A DNA stretch of 64,000 nt from Gammaproteobacteria bacterium. GTDB taxonomy: Bacteria > Pseudomonadota > Gammaproteobacteria > Coxiellales > Coxiellaceae. The position numbers and the translations under genes were made by a program. The DNA lies in assembly GCA_030429175.1 (NCBI GenBank), contig JAUIDD010000003.1, forward strand, positions 62,001 to 126,000, in the 5' to 3' direction. The first letter of the stretch is position 1; every line of letters begins with the position of its first letter. The notes beneath the pieces are model-generated. The model was given only the letters and a program-made list of their open reading frames with translations. It had not been told where the DNA came from and made no database searches. Below, in pieces: positions 35,345 through 44,293 of the stretch.

Positions 35345-36817
35345 TCATGCAAATAAATCAGTTAACGTCACCACTGCACACACTATATCGTCAGAATAAA
35401 CCGTATCCTTCACGCCATTTGCTGAAACAAGTGCAACAAAAATCTGCTTCTTTGTGCGTGTTTTTTGGCAAAATACCTGTTTCTTATTTAATAGATTTTT
35501 AGCATATTCTTTATTGACCACAAATGCACTACGGGTATATTTAATCTCACATAAAGTAATACCGTCATCCTGTCTATCAAATAACAAATCAATTTGCGCA
35601 CCTTTCTCATTTGCTTTCTTGGTTGGTGTATAGCGCCAACCATAGGGAAGCGCTGTTGGTAATAATTGTAATGCTTTTCGAATAGCAGATATATGCTGAT
35701 AGCAGATAACTTCAAATGCATAACCACTCCAACTACACCACTCGTGATTTCCATAAATTGCCTGCCAATAGCCTTTATCTAAAGCCATTGTCATAAGAGA
35801 TTTTTTAATCGGCTCGATCCATCTAAAATAAAATAAAGTATATTGGTCTATCACACGATAATATGTATTTTTACTTGATGATTGATAAGAATGAAATGGC
35901 AAGATAAATCCAGCCAAATGTAGATCATCAAGCTTGTTAGTTAAGCCACCGCCTGCCGAAAGATTGGCAGACTTTTTAACTAAATCAGCTTTCGAAATTC
36001 CTTCGTGGTGCATCGCCAGAATACGTAGAATTTCGATATAAGACTCAACATCGTCAAATAAAGCTGAAAATAAATTATCAAATTCATTCAACAATAAACT
36101 ATTTTGAGTGAAGGCTAAACGCTCAATGGTTTGGCTTGCCGTTTCACCTTTTTTCACAGCATTCAAATAATAAGGTATACCGCCAGTTACCATAAAAATA
36201 TCAGCAACTTGCTGATCCTTTAATTGAACACGTTTTGCCGCTAAATATTTTTTTGTTTGTGCCAACGAAAAAGGTTTCAAACAGATTTTACGTGTAATGC
36301 GATTATGCAGTCCGCCTTTATTATTGATAATCTTTCTAATAATCCATGATGCAGATGAACCGCACACAATTAATTTTACTCTTGGATCAAATGCCCAGTG
36401 CTGATTCCAGTAATATTCAAGTGTCTGCAATAAACGTGAATTTTTCGTTGCCATCCAAGGCAGCTCATCTAGAAATAGAACAACATCCTGCCGCTGAGGC
36501 AACCGCACTATTGCCTGGTGTAGTTGCTTAAATGCTGCATTCCAATTTTTAACTGATTCAAGTGCAGCACCCGCATAAAATATCTCACTAACCATTTGCA
36601 TAAAATGGTTCAATTGTTCCGCCATAGGCGTAGCCTTTGCACCTGTAGCAACAAAGAAAATAACATCTTTTATTGACCCAAAATAACTGCGCACTAGATA
36701 AGTTTTGCCAACACGTCGGCGGCCATAAATAGCTACAAACTCAGCCTCTTGTGAGCGCATAATTGATTGAAAAATATCACATTCTTCTGATCTTGCGATA
36801 ATTTTTACATGACTCAT
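35345..36817 (-). CDS. AAA ATPase with C-terminal PD-(D/E)XK-like domain (archaeal-type ATPase family)
   Basis: About 490 residues from MSHVKIIARS. Walker A is IYGRRRVGKTYLVRSYF; Walker B is VVLFLDELPWM followed by sensor residues in KLIVCGSSASWI. A winged-helix-like middle (ISKADLVKKSANLSAGGGLTNKLDDL) precedes a C-terminal region with IDLLFDRQDDGITLCEIKYTR, a PD-(D/E)XK nuclease-like D...ExK pattern. This is the COG1672/DUF234-like family, common in archaea and patchy in bacteria, often called mobile. The frame continues upstream through hairpin repeats to 36958, but that stretch is repeat DNA. It is the only gene here whose family suggests lateral transfer. Confidence 0.82.
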   Translation of the reverse strand: MSHVKIIARSEECDIFQSIMRSQEAEFVAIYGRRRVGKTYLVRSYFGSIKDVIFFVATGAKATPMAEQLNHFMQMVSEIFYAGAALESVKNWNAAFKQLHQAIVRLPQRQDVVLFLDELPWMATKNSRLLQTLEYYWNQHWAFDPRVKLIVCGSSASWIIRKIINNKGGLHNRITRKICLKPFSLAQTKKYLAAKRVQLKDQQVADIFMVTGGIPYYLNAVKKGETASQTIERLAFTQNSLLLNEFDNLFSALFDDVESYIEILRILAMHHEGISKADLVKKSANLSAGGGLTNKLDDLHLAGFILPFHSYQSSSKNTYYRVIDQYTLFYFRWIEPIKKSLMTMALDKGYWQAIYGNHEWCSWSGYAFEVICYQHISAIRKALQLLPTALPYGWRYTPTKKANEKGAQIDLLFDRQDDGITLCEIKYTRSAFVVNKEYAKNLLNKKQVFCQKTRTKKQIFVALVSANGVKDTVYSDDIVCAVVTLTDLFA

Positions 36818-36827
36818 AATAACCCCC

Positions 36828-36990
36828 CCAGGTCGCCAGATAACACAAAGTTTCTGTTTATGTGGCGAGATGAAAGTATACTCCAGGTCGCCAAATAACA
36901 CAAGATTTCTGTTTATGTGGCGAGATGTAGTCGCGCTCCAGGTCGCCAAATAACACAAAATTTTTATTTATTTGGCTAGGTGAGATAGAA
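36828..36990. repeat. Three tandem 55-bp hairpin repeats
   Basis: Units begin at 36828, 36883 and 36938, each starting CCAGGTCGCCA. Each contains TCGCCA...TGGCGA arms about 25 nt apart, so each can fold into a hairpin. The third copy has a decayed right arm (TGGCTAG) and runs over the end of gmhB. The array lies directly ahead of the AAA ATPase gene, where it could be an operator array, a recombination site or a terminator cluster. Confidence 0.75.
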
Positions 36991-37450
36991 TTTCATCGGC
37001 ATTAATACCCGCATCACGGGTAACGAGTAAAGAGGGGCAGCCAACAGCCGTTGCAGCATCAATATCACGTTGACTGTCACCCACCATCAAGTGTTGCGAC
37101 CAATCGGTGATAGCAAAGTCACGTGCAATTTGATGTAACATACCAGGCTTAGGCTTACGACAGGCACAATGATCGTCTGGATGATGTGGGCAATAATATA
37201 TTTTTTCTATCTTGCCACCCACATCTGCAAGTAATGACAGCATTTTTTGATGCATTTGTGCTAGTGTTTCCTCAGTGTAATAACCACGCCCCACACCTGC
37301 TTGATTGGTCATCACCACAACTTGATGACCTGCTTTATTTAGATCAGCGATAGCATCAAGACTCCCCGGAATGGGAATCCATTCTTCAGGCGACTTTACA
37401 TACGTAGTCGACTCAAAATTAATAACACCATCGCGATCTAAAATAATCAT
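36968..37450 (-). CDS. gmhB: D-glycero-beta-D-manno-heptose-1,7-bisphosphate 7-phosphatase
   Basis: 160 residues; a HAD-IIIA phosphatase starting MIILDRDGVINF (nucleophile Asp5, acid/base Asp7). VVMTNQAGVGRG is motif II. The zinc loop CPHHPDDHCACRKPKPGML and motif IV MVGDSQRDIDAA are present. It removes the C7 phosphate in ADP-heptose synthesis for LPS core. It is slightly shorter than E. coli GmhB (191) because the C-terminal tail is missing. The gene ends at the third 55-bp repeat. Confidence 0.92.
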   Translation of the reverse strand: MIILDRDGVINFESTTYVKSPEEWIPIPGSLDAIADLNKAGHQVVVMTNQAGVGRGYYTEETLAQMHQKMLSLLADVGGKIEKIYYCPHHPDDHCACRKPKPGMLHQIARDFAITDWSQHLMVGDSQRDIDAATAVGCPSLLVTRDAGINADEILSHLAK

Positions 37451-37453
37451 CTG

Positions 37454-38032
37454 TTACCCTGAAAATGGTAGTGATGAATGTTGCAAGAATATTTTTAATT
37501 GCCCAGGTTTATTTTCTACATAACCCAACGTATATTCGACAGTAACCGGCTTACCTTTAGCAGGAGTAAAAGTATAGTGGCCCATTGCAATTGCTGTGTC
37601 ACCATGAAAATAAATAGCATCATTTTTAAAGGTAACTTTTGTCCATGGCATTAAAGCAAAGCCTTTGTCTTCTGCATGCTTACGGTTACCACCTGCAACA
37701 AAATAAGAAAGCGCAGACTTAACTGTAGGCCTAAAAGGCTTTTCAACTGCTTTTGTTGGCTTGAACAATACCATACCCTTTTCAAAGTTATAGGCATACA
37801 AGTCATTTATTGCGTTTTTAGCAACTTGCTTATAATTCTTCTTTGCTATATAAGATCTACCAATAGCAACAATCGCACTACCCCATTTTTTCTGAGCCAT
37901 ATTGATATCTTTAAGTGTCACCACATTCATGGGCTTACAGTTTCGCAGCTGCTGAGGTTTCCCAGCAACAGCTGTCACACCTAATGAAACAGCCAAAGTT
38001 GATAAGAGACAACCACGTATTATTTTTAACAT
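37454..38032 (-). CDS. Secreted NTF2/SnoaL-like protein, unknown role
   Basis: 192 residues with a signal peptide (LKIIRGCLLSTLAVSLGVTAVAG). The mature part, roughly 40-190, has the alternating helix/strand pattern of the SnoaL/DUF4440 fold: a cone-shaped cavity protein of about 130 residues ending VTVEYTLGYVENKPGQLKIFLQHSSLPF. No catalytic residue is obvious. The start of gmhB is 3 nt downstream, so the two are probably co-transcribed. Function unknown. Confidence 0.7.
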   Translation of the reverse strand: MLKIIRGCLLSTLAVSLGVTAVAGKPQQLRNCKPMNVVTLKDINMAQKKWGSAIVAIGRSYIAKKNYKQVAKNAINDLYAYNFEKGMVLFKPTKAVEKPFRPTVKSALSYFVAGGNRKHAEDKGFALMPWTKVTFKNDAIYFHGDTAIAMGHYTFTPAKGKPVTVEYTLGYVENKPGQLKIFLQHSSLPFSG

Positions 38033-38044
38033 AAAAACTCCTTG

Positions 38045-39178
38045 TTAGGTTAATTGCGTAAACGCAAAAATAAGCAATGCCACTGACGCAAGCACCTCAA
38101 ACCAGATCAACCATTTCTTATTGATATTAATTTTAAATGCCATCAATGCTGGCAACAGCATTAACAAAATAATACAGAAGATACCAGCTAATGCAAGCCC
38201 ATGCACAAAAGCAGCCGGATAAAACAACACCATAATCATTGGTGGTGCATAAGTCATTACCATATTAATCCAACGTGATGTGCCTTTACGCTTGAGTTTA
38301 AAGCCATCAAAAATAAAATCAGTTAGCGCCAATGAAACACCTAAAAAAGAAGTGGTAACACACACATATGTAAATAGATGCACAAAGTTAAATACCCAAT
38401 GACTGTGTGCAATCGCGCTAAGCTGAGAAAGCATCGATGATAATTGACTGGACTGACTTGAGGCTGGCAGCACACCAAAAACAACGTAAATCCACAACAT
38501 ATAACAAATCAGTGGAATTAAACTGCCGATATACACTGCCTGTATCATCTTATGATCATCTTCACCAAAGTAATCTCGCAGACTGGGGATAATCACCGCA
38601 TAACCAAATGATGTAATCACAACTAAAATAGCCGACGGCAAATGAGATAAATGGGCCATACTAAAGTTTTTTAAATGTACGTGATTTAAAAGCAGTAACA
38701 CTAAAATAACAAACGAGCCCAACTTTACGATCATTAAGCCACGGTTGGCCATATCAACCACTTTCACGCCTTTAAAAATAATTGCACCAAAAATAAAAAC
38801 AAACAATATGACAGCAAACCAATGATAGACATGCAAGTGCATCATGCCAAACAAATTAAACAGTAAGTCAGCACCACCAGCAATATAAGCGGCTAGCAAA
38901 CAATAAAGCAGCAACAAATAACTGACCCAAGTAATCACTTGTGCGGGTTTGCCTAAGGTACTACATGCCATCGAAACCATATTGGTGCCATGTGGCAAGG
39001 TAAGATTCACTTTTAATATATAGACAGCCGCTGTTGTCATTAAAAACCAAGCGCCGATAAATAAACAGAAGGTATACCAAAGACCCAATTGAGCTGTCAC
39101 TAACGGCAGTGCTAACATACCTGCACCAATCGACGTGCCTACAATTAATAAAATACCACCAATGAGTTTACCTTGCAT
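38045..39178 (-). CDS. Aromatic amino-acid permease (TyrP/Mtr family)
   Basis: 377 residues with about 11 membrane helices. The N terminus GGILLIVGTSIGAGMLALPLVTAQLG is the hallmark of hydroxy/aromatic amino-acid permeases; a second signature, ITSFGYAVIIPSLRDYFG, lies in the middle. Proton-coupled uptake of tyrosine or tryptophan across the inner membrane is likely. It ends 3 nt from fmt, suggesting one transcript. Confidence 0.85.
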   Translation of the reverse strand: MQGKLIGGILLIVGTSIGAGMLALPLVTAQLGLWYTFCLFIGAWFLMTTAAVYILKVNLTLPHGTNMVSMACSTLGKPAQVITWVSYLLLLYCLLAAYIAGGADLLFNLFGMMHLHVYHWFAVILFVFIFGAIIFKGVKVVDMANRGLMIVKLGSFVILVLLLLNHVHLKNFSMAHLSHLPSAILVVITSFGYAVIIPSLRDYFGEDDHKMIQAVYIGSLIPLICYMLWIYVVFGVLPASSQSSQLSSMLSQLSAIAHSHWVFNFVHLFTYVCVTTSFLGVSLALTDFIFDGFKLKRKGTSRWINMVMTYAPPMIMVLFYPAAFVHGLALAGIFCIILLMLLPALMAFKININKKWLIWFEVLASVALLIFAFTQLT

Positions 39179-39181
39179 TGC

Positions 39182-40120
39182 CTAACCTAAACGTGTTGTG
39201 TTAATTTCAATGCGGCCATGCTCTCGATTTAAAAATTCCGCAGCTGTTAATGGCTTCCCGCCCGGCAGTTGTAACCGCGTGATCCGCAACATACCTTTGG
39301 TAGTCGCTACATCAATACCAGCCTTAGTAGCTTGAATAATTACCCCAGGAAATGCATCTATTTTTTCATTGATCACTTCAGCTTCCCAAATACGTAATAC
39401 CTGCCTAAAATACAGCGTATGTGCAACTGGCCAAGGATTGTAGCCACAAATTAAGTTGTGAATACGTGTTGCTGGCTGTTCCCAATCGATCTTAGCTTCT
39501 TTCTTTGTGACCTTTGCTGCATGTAACACGCCTTCTGTAGATTGTGGTGTTGGATCAAGCTTTCCTTGCACCATCAAGTCAAATGTCTTAACCAATAAAG
39601 CCCCACCGACAATTGCTAATCGATCATGTAGCTGACCGCTCGTTTCGTTAGGTTTCACTGCTGTTTTTTCAAGCATTAATATTGGACCTGTATCCATCCC
39701 TACATCAAGTTGCATCGTTGCCACAGCTGTTTCTTTATCACCCGCCAAAATCGTGCGCTGCAGTGGTGCCGCTCCACGCCAACGTGGCAATATTGATGGA
39801 TGTACATTAACGCAGCCATGTTTAGGAATATTTAACACTGCTTTTGGCAACAATAATCCATAAGCAACCACCGCCATCACGTCAGGCTTAAGTGCCGCAA
39901 GCTGCTGCTGCACGCTCACATCGCGCAATGATTTTGGCTGATAAACCGGAATTTTATGTTGTTCTGCTAACAGCTTCACTGGACTTGATACAAGCTTTTG
40001 GCCACGACCAGAGGGCCGATCCGGCTGGGTATAAACCGCGATGATTTGATGATCACTATCCAATAACGCTTGTAACGATGGCAACGCAAATTCAGGCGTG
40101 CCGGCAAATATAATTTTCAT
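39182..40120 (-). CDS. fmt: Methionyl-tRNA formyltransferase
   Basis: 312 residues. MKIIFAGTPEFALPSLQALL at the start, the catalytic NVHPSILPRWRGAAPLQRTILAGD stretch (Asn, His), and GMDTGPI. It formylates initiator Met-tRNA. In many gammaproteobacteria def and dprA are neighbours; here dprA is divergent on the other side and def is absent from the window. Confidence 0.96.
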   Translation of the reverse strand: MKIIFAGTPEFALPSLQALLDSDHQIIAVYTQPDRPSGRGQKLVSSPVKLLAEQHKIPVYQPKSLRDVSVQQQLAALKPDVMAVVAYGLLLPKAVLNIPKHGCVNVHPSILPRWRGAAPLQRTILAGDKETAVATMQLDVGMDTGPILMLEKTAVKPNETSGQLHDRLAIVGGALLVKTFDLMVQGKLDPTPQSTEGVLHAAKVTKKEAKIDWEQPATRIHNLICGYNPWPVAHTLYFRQVLRIWEAEVINEKIDAFPGVIIQATKAGIDVATTKGMLRITRLQLPGGKPLTAAEFLNREHGRIEINTTRLG

Positions 40121-40345
40121 GCTGAGAGGATACTATACAGACGCGCATGATGCACTAGAATTTTAGGGACACCCAATTAAAACAAAGCCTGCTTTAAACT
40201 TGAATATTGTGTATCTCTTATACTCTTATCGTCGTTTAATAAATGTAACTTTAATAACGCAAGCCAAATGTCATCTTTAGGCTCTTCAAGAAAGCTGCGT
40301 AAACACGGTATTTCACACACTACAAAAATACACTAAGCTATATCT
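40121..40345. other. Divergent fmt/dprA intergenic region
   Basis: Contains promoters for both genes by necessity. A leftward frame from a GTG at 40320 to a TAA at 40177 would encode 47 residues with a protein-like stretch (SFLEEPKDDIWLALLKLHLL). It has no clear ribosome-binding site and may be the remnant of a gene. GGATACTATAC near 40130 may be a -10 for fmt on the minus strand; this is weak. Confidence 0.35.
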
Positions 40346-41419
40346 ATGGAAGATTTGCGACATTGGCTTGGATTGCAACATGCACTGGGTAGTACACCAA
40401 GAACCCTACATCGTTTGTTAAAACACTATGGTGAACCAAAACTTATTCTAGAGAACCTGGGGCAGTTAAAATTAACGGATATACAAAAACAACGTTTAAA
40501 CACAATTAACTGGACAGCAATCGACAAAGAGCTTAAGTGGGCAAAGCTACCAAACAATCACATCATCACATTAAAAAATTCACATTACCCAAACTATCTT
40601 AAAGAAATTCATGATCCACCTGCCGTACTTTATATTAAAGGTGATATCACACATTTAAGGTGCCAACAACTTGCGATTGTTGGCAGTCGCAATCCGAGTG
40701 TGCATGGACGTGAAATTGCTGAGCGTTTCGCCTACGAACTCAGCCTTGAAAATTTAGTCATTACTAGTGGTATGGCAATTGGCATCGATGGCTGTGCTCA
40801 TAGCGGAGCGCTGCGTGCAAAAAAACCAACCATTGCTGTGTTAGGTTGTGGTGTTGAAGTGGTATACCCCAAACGTCATCGACAATTAGCCAAAAACATC
40901 ATGAGTCATGGTGTGATTATTTCTGAATATCCAATTCATACACAACCACATGCCCGTTACTTTCCGCAACGCAATCGTATAATTAGTGGACTGTCACTCG
41001 GCACACTGGTTATCGAAGCAACCCTCAAAAGTGGTTCATTGATTACTGCAAACTTTGCTAATGATCAAGGACGCGAGGTGATGGCGGTACCTGGCTCTAT
41101 ATATAATCCTCAGTCCAAAGGCTGCCTTGAATTGATTAACAATGGTGCTTCACTGGTTACTTCGAGTGCTAATATCCTGGAAATATTACAATTTAACAGT
41201 CAGTACCAAACGCACAGTGAAATAGATTCATCCATAAAAGCGCTTGATAAAACCGACCGCAAGCTGCTAGAGTGTCTGGGATTTGAGGTCCAGACGGTAC
41301 AATATTTAATCAATACGTCCGGTTTTTCAACACAAATTGTAAGTTCACGGTTGTTATATCTTGAATTACATGGTTATATTAAAGCAGTACCTAATGGTTA
41401 TTGCAGAGTAAAGTTATGA
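40346..41419 (+). CDS. dprA: DNA processing protein DprA
   Basis: 357 residues. The Rossmann-like core has QLAIVGSRNPSVHGREIAERFA, VITSGMAIGIDGCAHSGAL, IAVLGCGVEVVYPKRH and YFPQRNRIISGLSLGTLVIEA. A C-terminal winged-helix region (LGFEVQTVQYLINTSGFSTQIVSSRLLYLELHGYIK) is kept. It loads RecA on incoming single-stranded DNA in transformation. Overlaps smg by 4 nt (ATGA). Confidence 0.95.
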   Translation: MEDLRHWLGLQHALGSTPRTLHRLLKHYGEPKLILENLGQLKLTDIQKQRLNTINWTAIDKELKWAKLPNNHIITLKNSHYPNYLKEIHDPPAVLYIKGDITHLRCQQLAIVGSRNPSVHGREIAERFAYELSLENLVITSGMAIGIDGCAHSGALRAKKPTIAVLGCGVEVVYPKRHRQLAKNIMSHGVIISEYPIHTQPHARYFPQRNRIISGLSLGTLVIEATLKSGSLITANFANDQGREVMAVPGSIYNPQSKGCLELINNGASLVTSSANILEILQFNSQYQTHSEIDSSIKALDKTDRKLLECLGFEVQTVQYLINTSGFSTQIVSSRLLYLELHGYIKAVPNGYCRVKL

Positions 41420-41898
41420 AAGAAAACAGTGTGTTACATGTTTTGATGTATTTATTCCAAAATCATATGCGGGATAACTACAGCATTGAAAACATCAACA
41501 CGGACCTTGTCGATCAATTAGAGTCGGCGGGCTTTGTCCTTCCCGTCATCAACCAAGCGATTGGCTGGTTAGCAAACCTATCTGATGACCAAAGCAAGAT
41601 GACATTAGTGAACCTACCTAAACCAGATTCTTTTCGTGTCTATAGCACTAACGAACGTGAGCTGCTTGGTGACACCTGTATTGCTTATTTAAGTGAGCTT
41701 GAACAACAAGGTATCTTAACACCCTTTACTCGTGAAACCGTAATTCACCAGATTATCGAACTCCAATCAGAAGGCATCGATTTAAGCCTTGTGAAATGGG
41801 TCACATTAATGGTGCTCTTTAATCAACCTGATCAAGAAGAAGCATTAACGTGCATGGAATTGCTCGTGCTTGAACACCCACCGGAGGGGATACATTAG
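41416..41898 (+). CDS. smg: Smg family protein (DUF494)
   Basis: 160 residues from the ATG in the ATGA overlap with dprA; an in-frame TTG at 41401 is less likely. VLHVLMYLFQNHM at the start and the glutamate-rich C-terminal helix (DQEEALTCMELLVLE) are typical. Found between dprA and topA in many gammaproteobacteria. Function is not established. Confidence 0.9.
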   Translation: MKENSVLHVLMYLFQNHMRDNYSIENINTDLVDQLESAGFVLPVINQAIGWLANLSDDQSKMTLVNLPKPDSFRVYSTNERELLGDTCIAYLSELEQQGILTPFTRETVIHQIIELQSEGIDLSLVKWVTLMVLFNQPDQEEALTCMELLVLEHPPEGIH

Positions 41899-41900
41899 TC

Positions 41901-44207
41901 ATGTCGGATAAATTTCTTGTTGTTGTGGAATCTCCTGCAAAGGCCGCAACAATCCAAAAATATTTAGGTAAAGGCTTTAAGGTGATGGCATCTTATGGTC
42001 ACGTGCGTGATCTTGTACCTAAAGAAGGTGCAGTTGACCCCAACAATGATTTCCATATGGATTATCAACCAATCGAACGTAACGCCAAACATATCGACTC
42101 GATGGCCAAGGTCATGAAAAACGTCGATGGCATCTTACTCGCACCGGATCCAGATCGCGAAGGTGAGGCAATTGCATGGCATGTCTATGAATTACTTAAA
42201 AATAAAAAAGTACTTAAAGATAAAAAAGTCGGTCGCGTTGTTTTTCATCAAATCACCAAAAATGCTATAAAAAAAGCAATTTCAGAACCACGTGAAATTT
42301 TAATGGACCTTGTCAACGCACAACAAGCACGTCGCGCATTAGACTTCCTAGTCGGTTTCACACTGTCACCATTATTATGGAAAAAAATTCGTGCGGGCCT
42401 CTCTGCCGGTCGCGTACAAAGCCCAGCATTACGCATGATTGTGGAGCGCGAAGAAGAAATTGAAAAATTTGTCTCACAAGAATATTGGTCTGTGCACACC
42501 AATGCAATTGCTGATAAGAAAACTTTTGCAACAAAACTAATTCAATTTAACAATGAAAAAGTAGAACAGTTTACCTTTACCAACGAAACAGATACTAACA
42601 AAGCAATCGACGTGATTAGCAAGGCAGCTAATGGTAAATTAACCGTTACTAAAGTGACTAAAAAAGAGCGCAAACGTAATCCTGCTGCACCTTTTATTAC
42701 TTCTACATTGCAACAGGAAGCAGCACGCAAACTTGGCTTTACCGCTCAACGTACCATGCAAATTGCCCAGCAACTCTATGAAGGTATTGATATTGGTGAA
42801 GAAGATACAACCGGTTTAATCACCTATATGCGTACTGATTCAGTCACGCTTGCTAAAGAAGCCGTTGATGAAATACGTGAACTGATTGCAACGCGTTATG
42901 GCAAAGAAAATGTACCAGAACAGCCTCGTACATTTAAAACTAAATCCAAAAATGCTCAAGAAGCGCATGAAGCGATTAGACCAACTTCAGCAATGCATAT
43001 TCCAGACGACATCAAAAAACATTTGTCTACTGAACAATTTAAATTGTACAACCTAATTTGGAAACGCACTGTTGCCTGCCAAATGGTTGAAGCGATAATG
43101 AATACTGTCGCGATTGACTTAACCGCTGATAAACATATTTTTCGGGCCAACGGCTCAACCATTGCCAAGCCTGGCTTTATCGCCATCTACCAAGAAGGCT
43201 TCGATGATAAGAAAGGTAACGACGATGATGATGAAAAAATCTTACCACCATTAGAAGAAGGTGAAGTGGTCAATATCGAAGATATCTTAGGCGAACAACA
43301 TTTTACTGAGCCACCACCACGTTTTACTGAAGCAAGTTTGGTAAAATCGCTCGAAGAACATGATATCGGCCGTCCCTCAACTTACGCATCGATTCTATCA
43401 ACACTACGCAATCGTGAATATGTTGAAATGGATCAAAAACGTTTTAAACCCACAGATGTGGGGCGTATCGTTAACCGCTTCTTAACAAATTACTTTACTA
43501 AGTATGTCGATTACGATTTTACAGCAGGCCTCGAGCAACAGCTCGATGATATTGCTAGCGGTGAAAAAGAATGGGTGCCATTGTTACGTGAGTTCTGGGA
43601 ACCCTTTAAACATCTTGTTGATGACACACAAGAAAACGTCCAACGTTCCGATGTAACCCAAGAAAAAATTGACGAAAAATGTCCGAAGTGCAACAAAGAC
43701 TTATCGATTCGCCTCGGCAAACGTGGACGTTTTATCGGCTGTACTGCTTATCCTGAGTGTGATTATACTCGCAGCCTCGATGGCGACGATGAAAAAGATC
43801 AAGAACTGGTTGCTGATCGCAAATGTCCACAATGTGAATCAAACTTAGTGGTGCGTCACGGTCGCTATGGAAAATTTATTGGTTGCGGTAATTATCCTGA
43901 TTGCAAATACATCGAACCACTTGAAAAACCGAAGGACACCGAAGTCAAATGCCCTAAATGCAAAGAAGGCAACATACTCGAGCGTAAATCACGCCGTGGA
44001 AAAATCTTCTTTTCTTGCGAACGCTATCCCAAGTGCGATTACGCTATTTGGAATATGCCACTAAATACACCCTGCCCTAAATGTAAATGGCCGATCTTAA
44101 CGGTTAAAACAACTAAGCGCAGCGGCACCCAGAAAGTCTGCCCACAGCAAAACTGTAGCTTTGCTGAAGACTATCCTGAAGGCGCGCCAAAAGAAAATGA
44201 TAAATAA
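41901..44207 (+). CDS. topA: DNA topoisomerase I
   Basis: 768 residues. TOPRIM domain (FLVVVESPAKAATIQKYLG; DPDREGEAIAWH), active-site tyrosine in TGLITYMRTDSVT, then HEAIRPTS and DIGRPSTYASIL. Four C-terminal zinc-ribbon modules are visible, starting CPKCNKDLSIR, CPQCESNLVVR, CPKCKEGNILE and CPKCKWPILTV. It relaxes negative supercoils. The ATG follows smg by 2 nt. Confidence 0.97.
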   Translation: MSDKFLVVVESPAKAATIQKYLGKGFKVMASYGHVRDLVPKEGAVDPNNDFHMDYQPIERNAKHIDSMAKVMKNVDGILLAPDPDREGEAIAWHVYELLKNKKVLKDKKVGRVVFHQITKNAIKKAISEPREILMDLVNAQQARRALDFLVGFTLSPLLWKKIRAGLSAGRVQSPALRMIVEREEEIEKFVSQEYWSVHTNAIADKKTFATKLIQFNNEKVEQFTFTNETDTNKAIDVISKAANGKLTVTKVTKKERKRNPAAPFITSTLQQEAARKLGFTAQRTMQIAQQLYEGIDIGEEDTTGLITYMRTDSVTLAKEAVDEIRELIATRYGKENVPEQPRTFKTKSKNAQEAHEAIRPTSAMHIPDDIKKHLSTEQFKLYNLIWKRTVACQMVEAIMNTVAIDLTADKHIFRANGSTIAKPGFIAIYQEGFDDKKGNDDDDEKILPPLEEGEVVNIEDILGEQHFTEPPPRFTEASLVKSLEEHDIGRPSTYASILSTLRNREYVEMDQKRFKPTDVGRIVNRFLTNYFTKYVDYDFTAGLEQQLDDIASGEKEWVPLLREFWEPFKHLVDDTQENVQRSDVTQEKIDEKCPKCNKDLSIRLGKRGRFIGCTAYPECDYTRSLDGDDEKDQELVADRKCPQCESNLVVRHGRYGKFIGCGNYPDCKYIEPLEKPKDTEVKCPKCKEGNILERKSRRGKIFFSCERYPKCDYAIWNMPLNTPCPKCKWPILTVKTTKRSGTQKVCPQQNCSFAEDYPEGAPKENDK

Positions 44208-44293
44208 TCCTGCACGAATCAAACATCAATCTCCTGATACGTCACTTATCCCTTTTCTATCTTCATATAATTTATGTAAAAAAGTACTATAAC

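Noticed and set aside
36818-36958. Extended N terminus of the AAA ATPase
   Set aside because: It is translated hairpin-repeat DNA; the family begins close to MSHVKIIARS.
36828-36990. Three 55-bp repeats as a short CRISPR
   Set aside because: The repeats are contiguous with no spacers and no cas gene is nearby.
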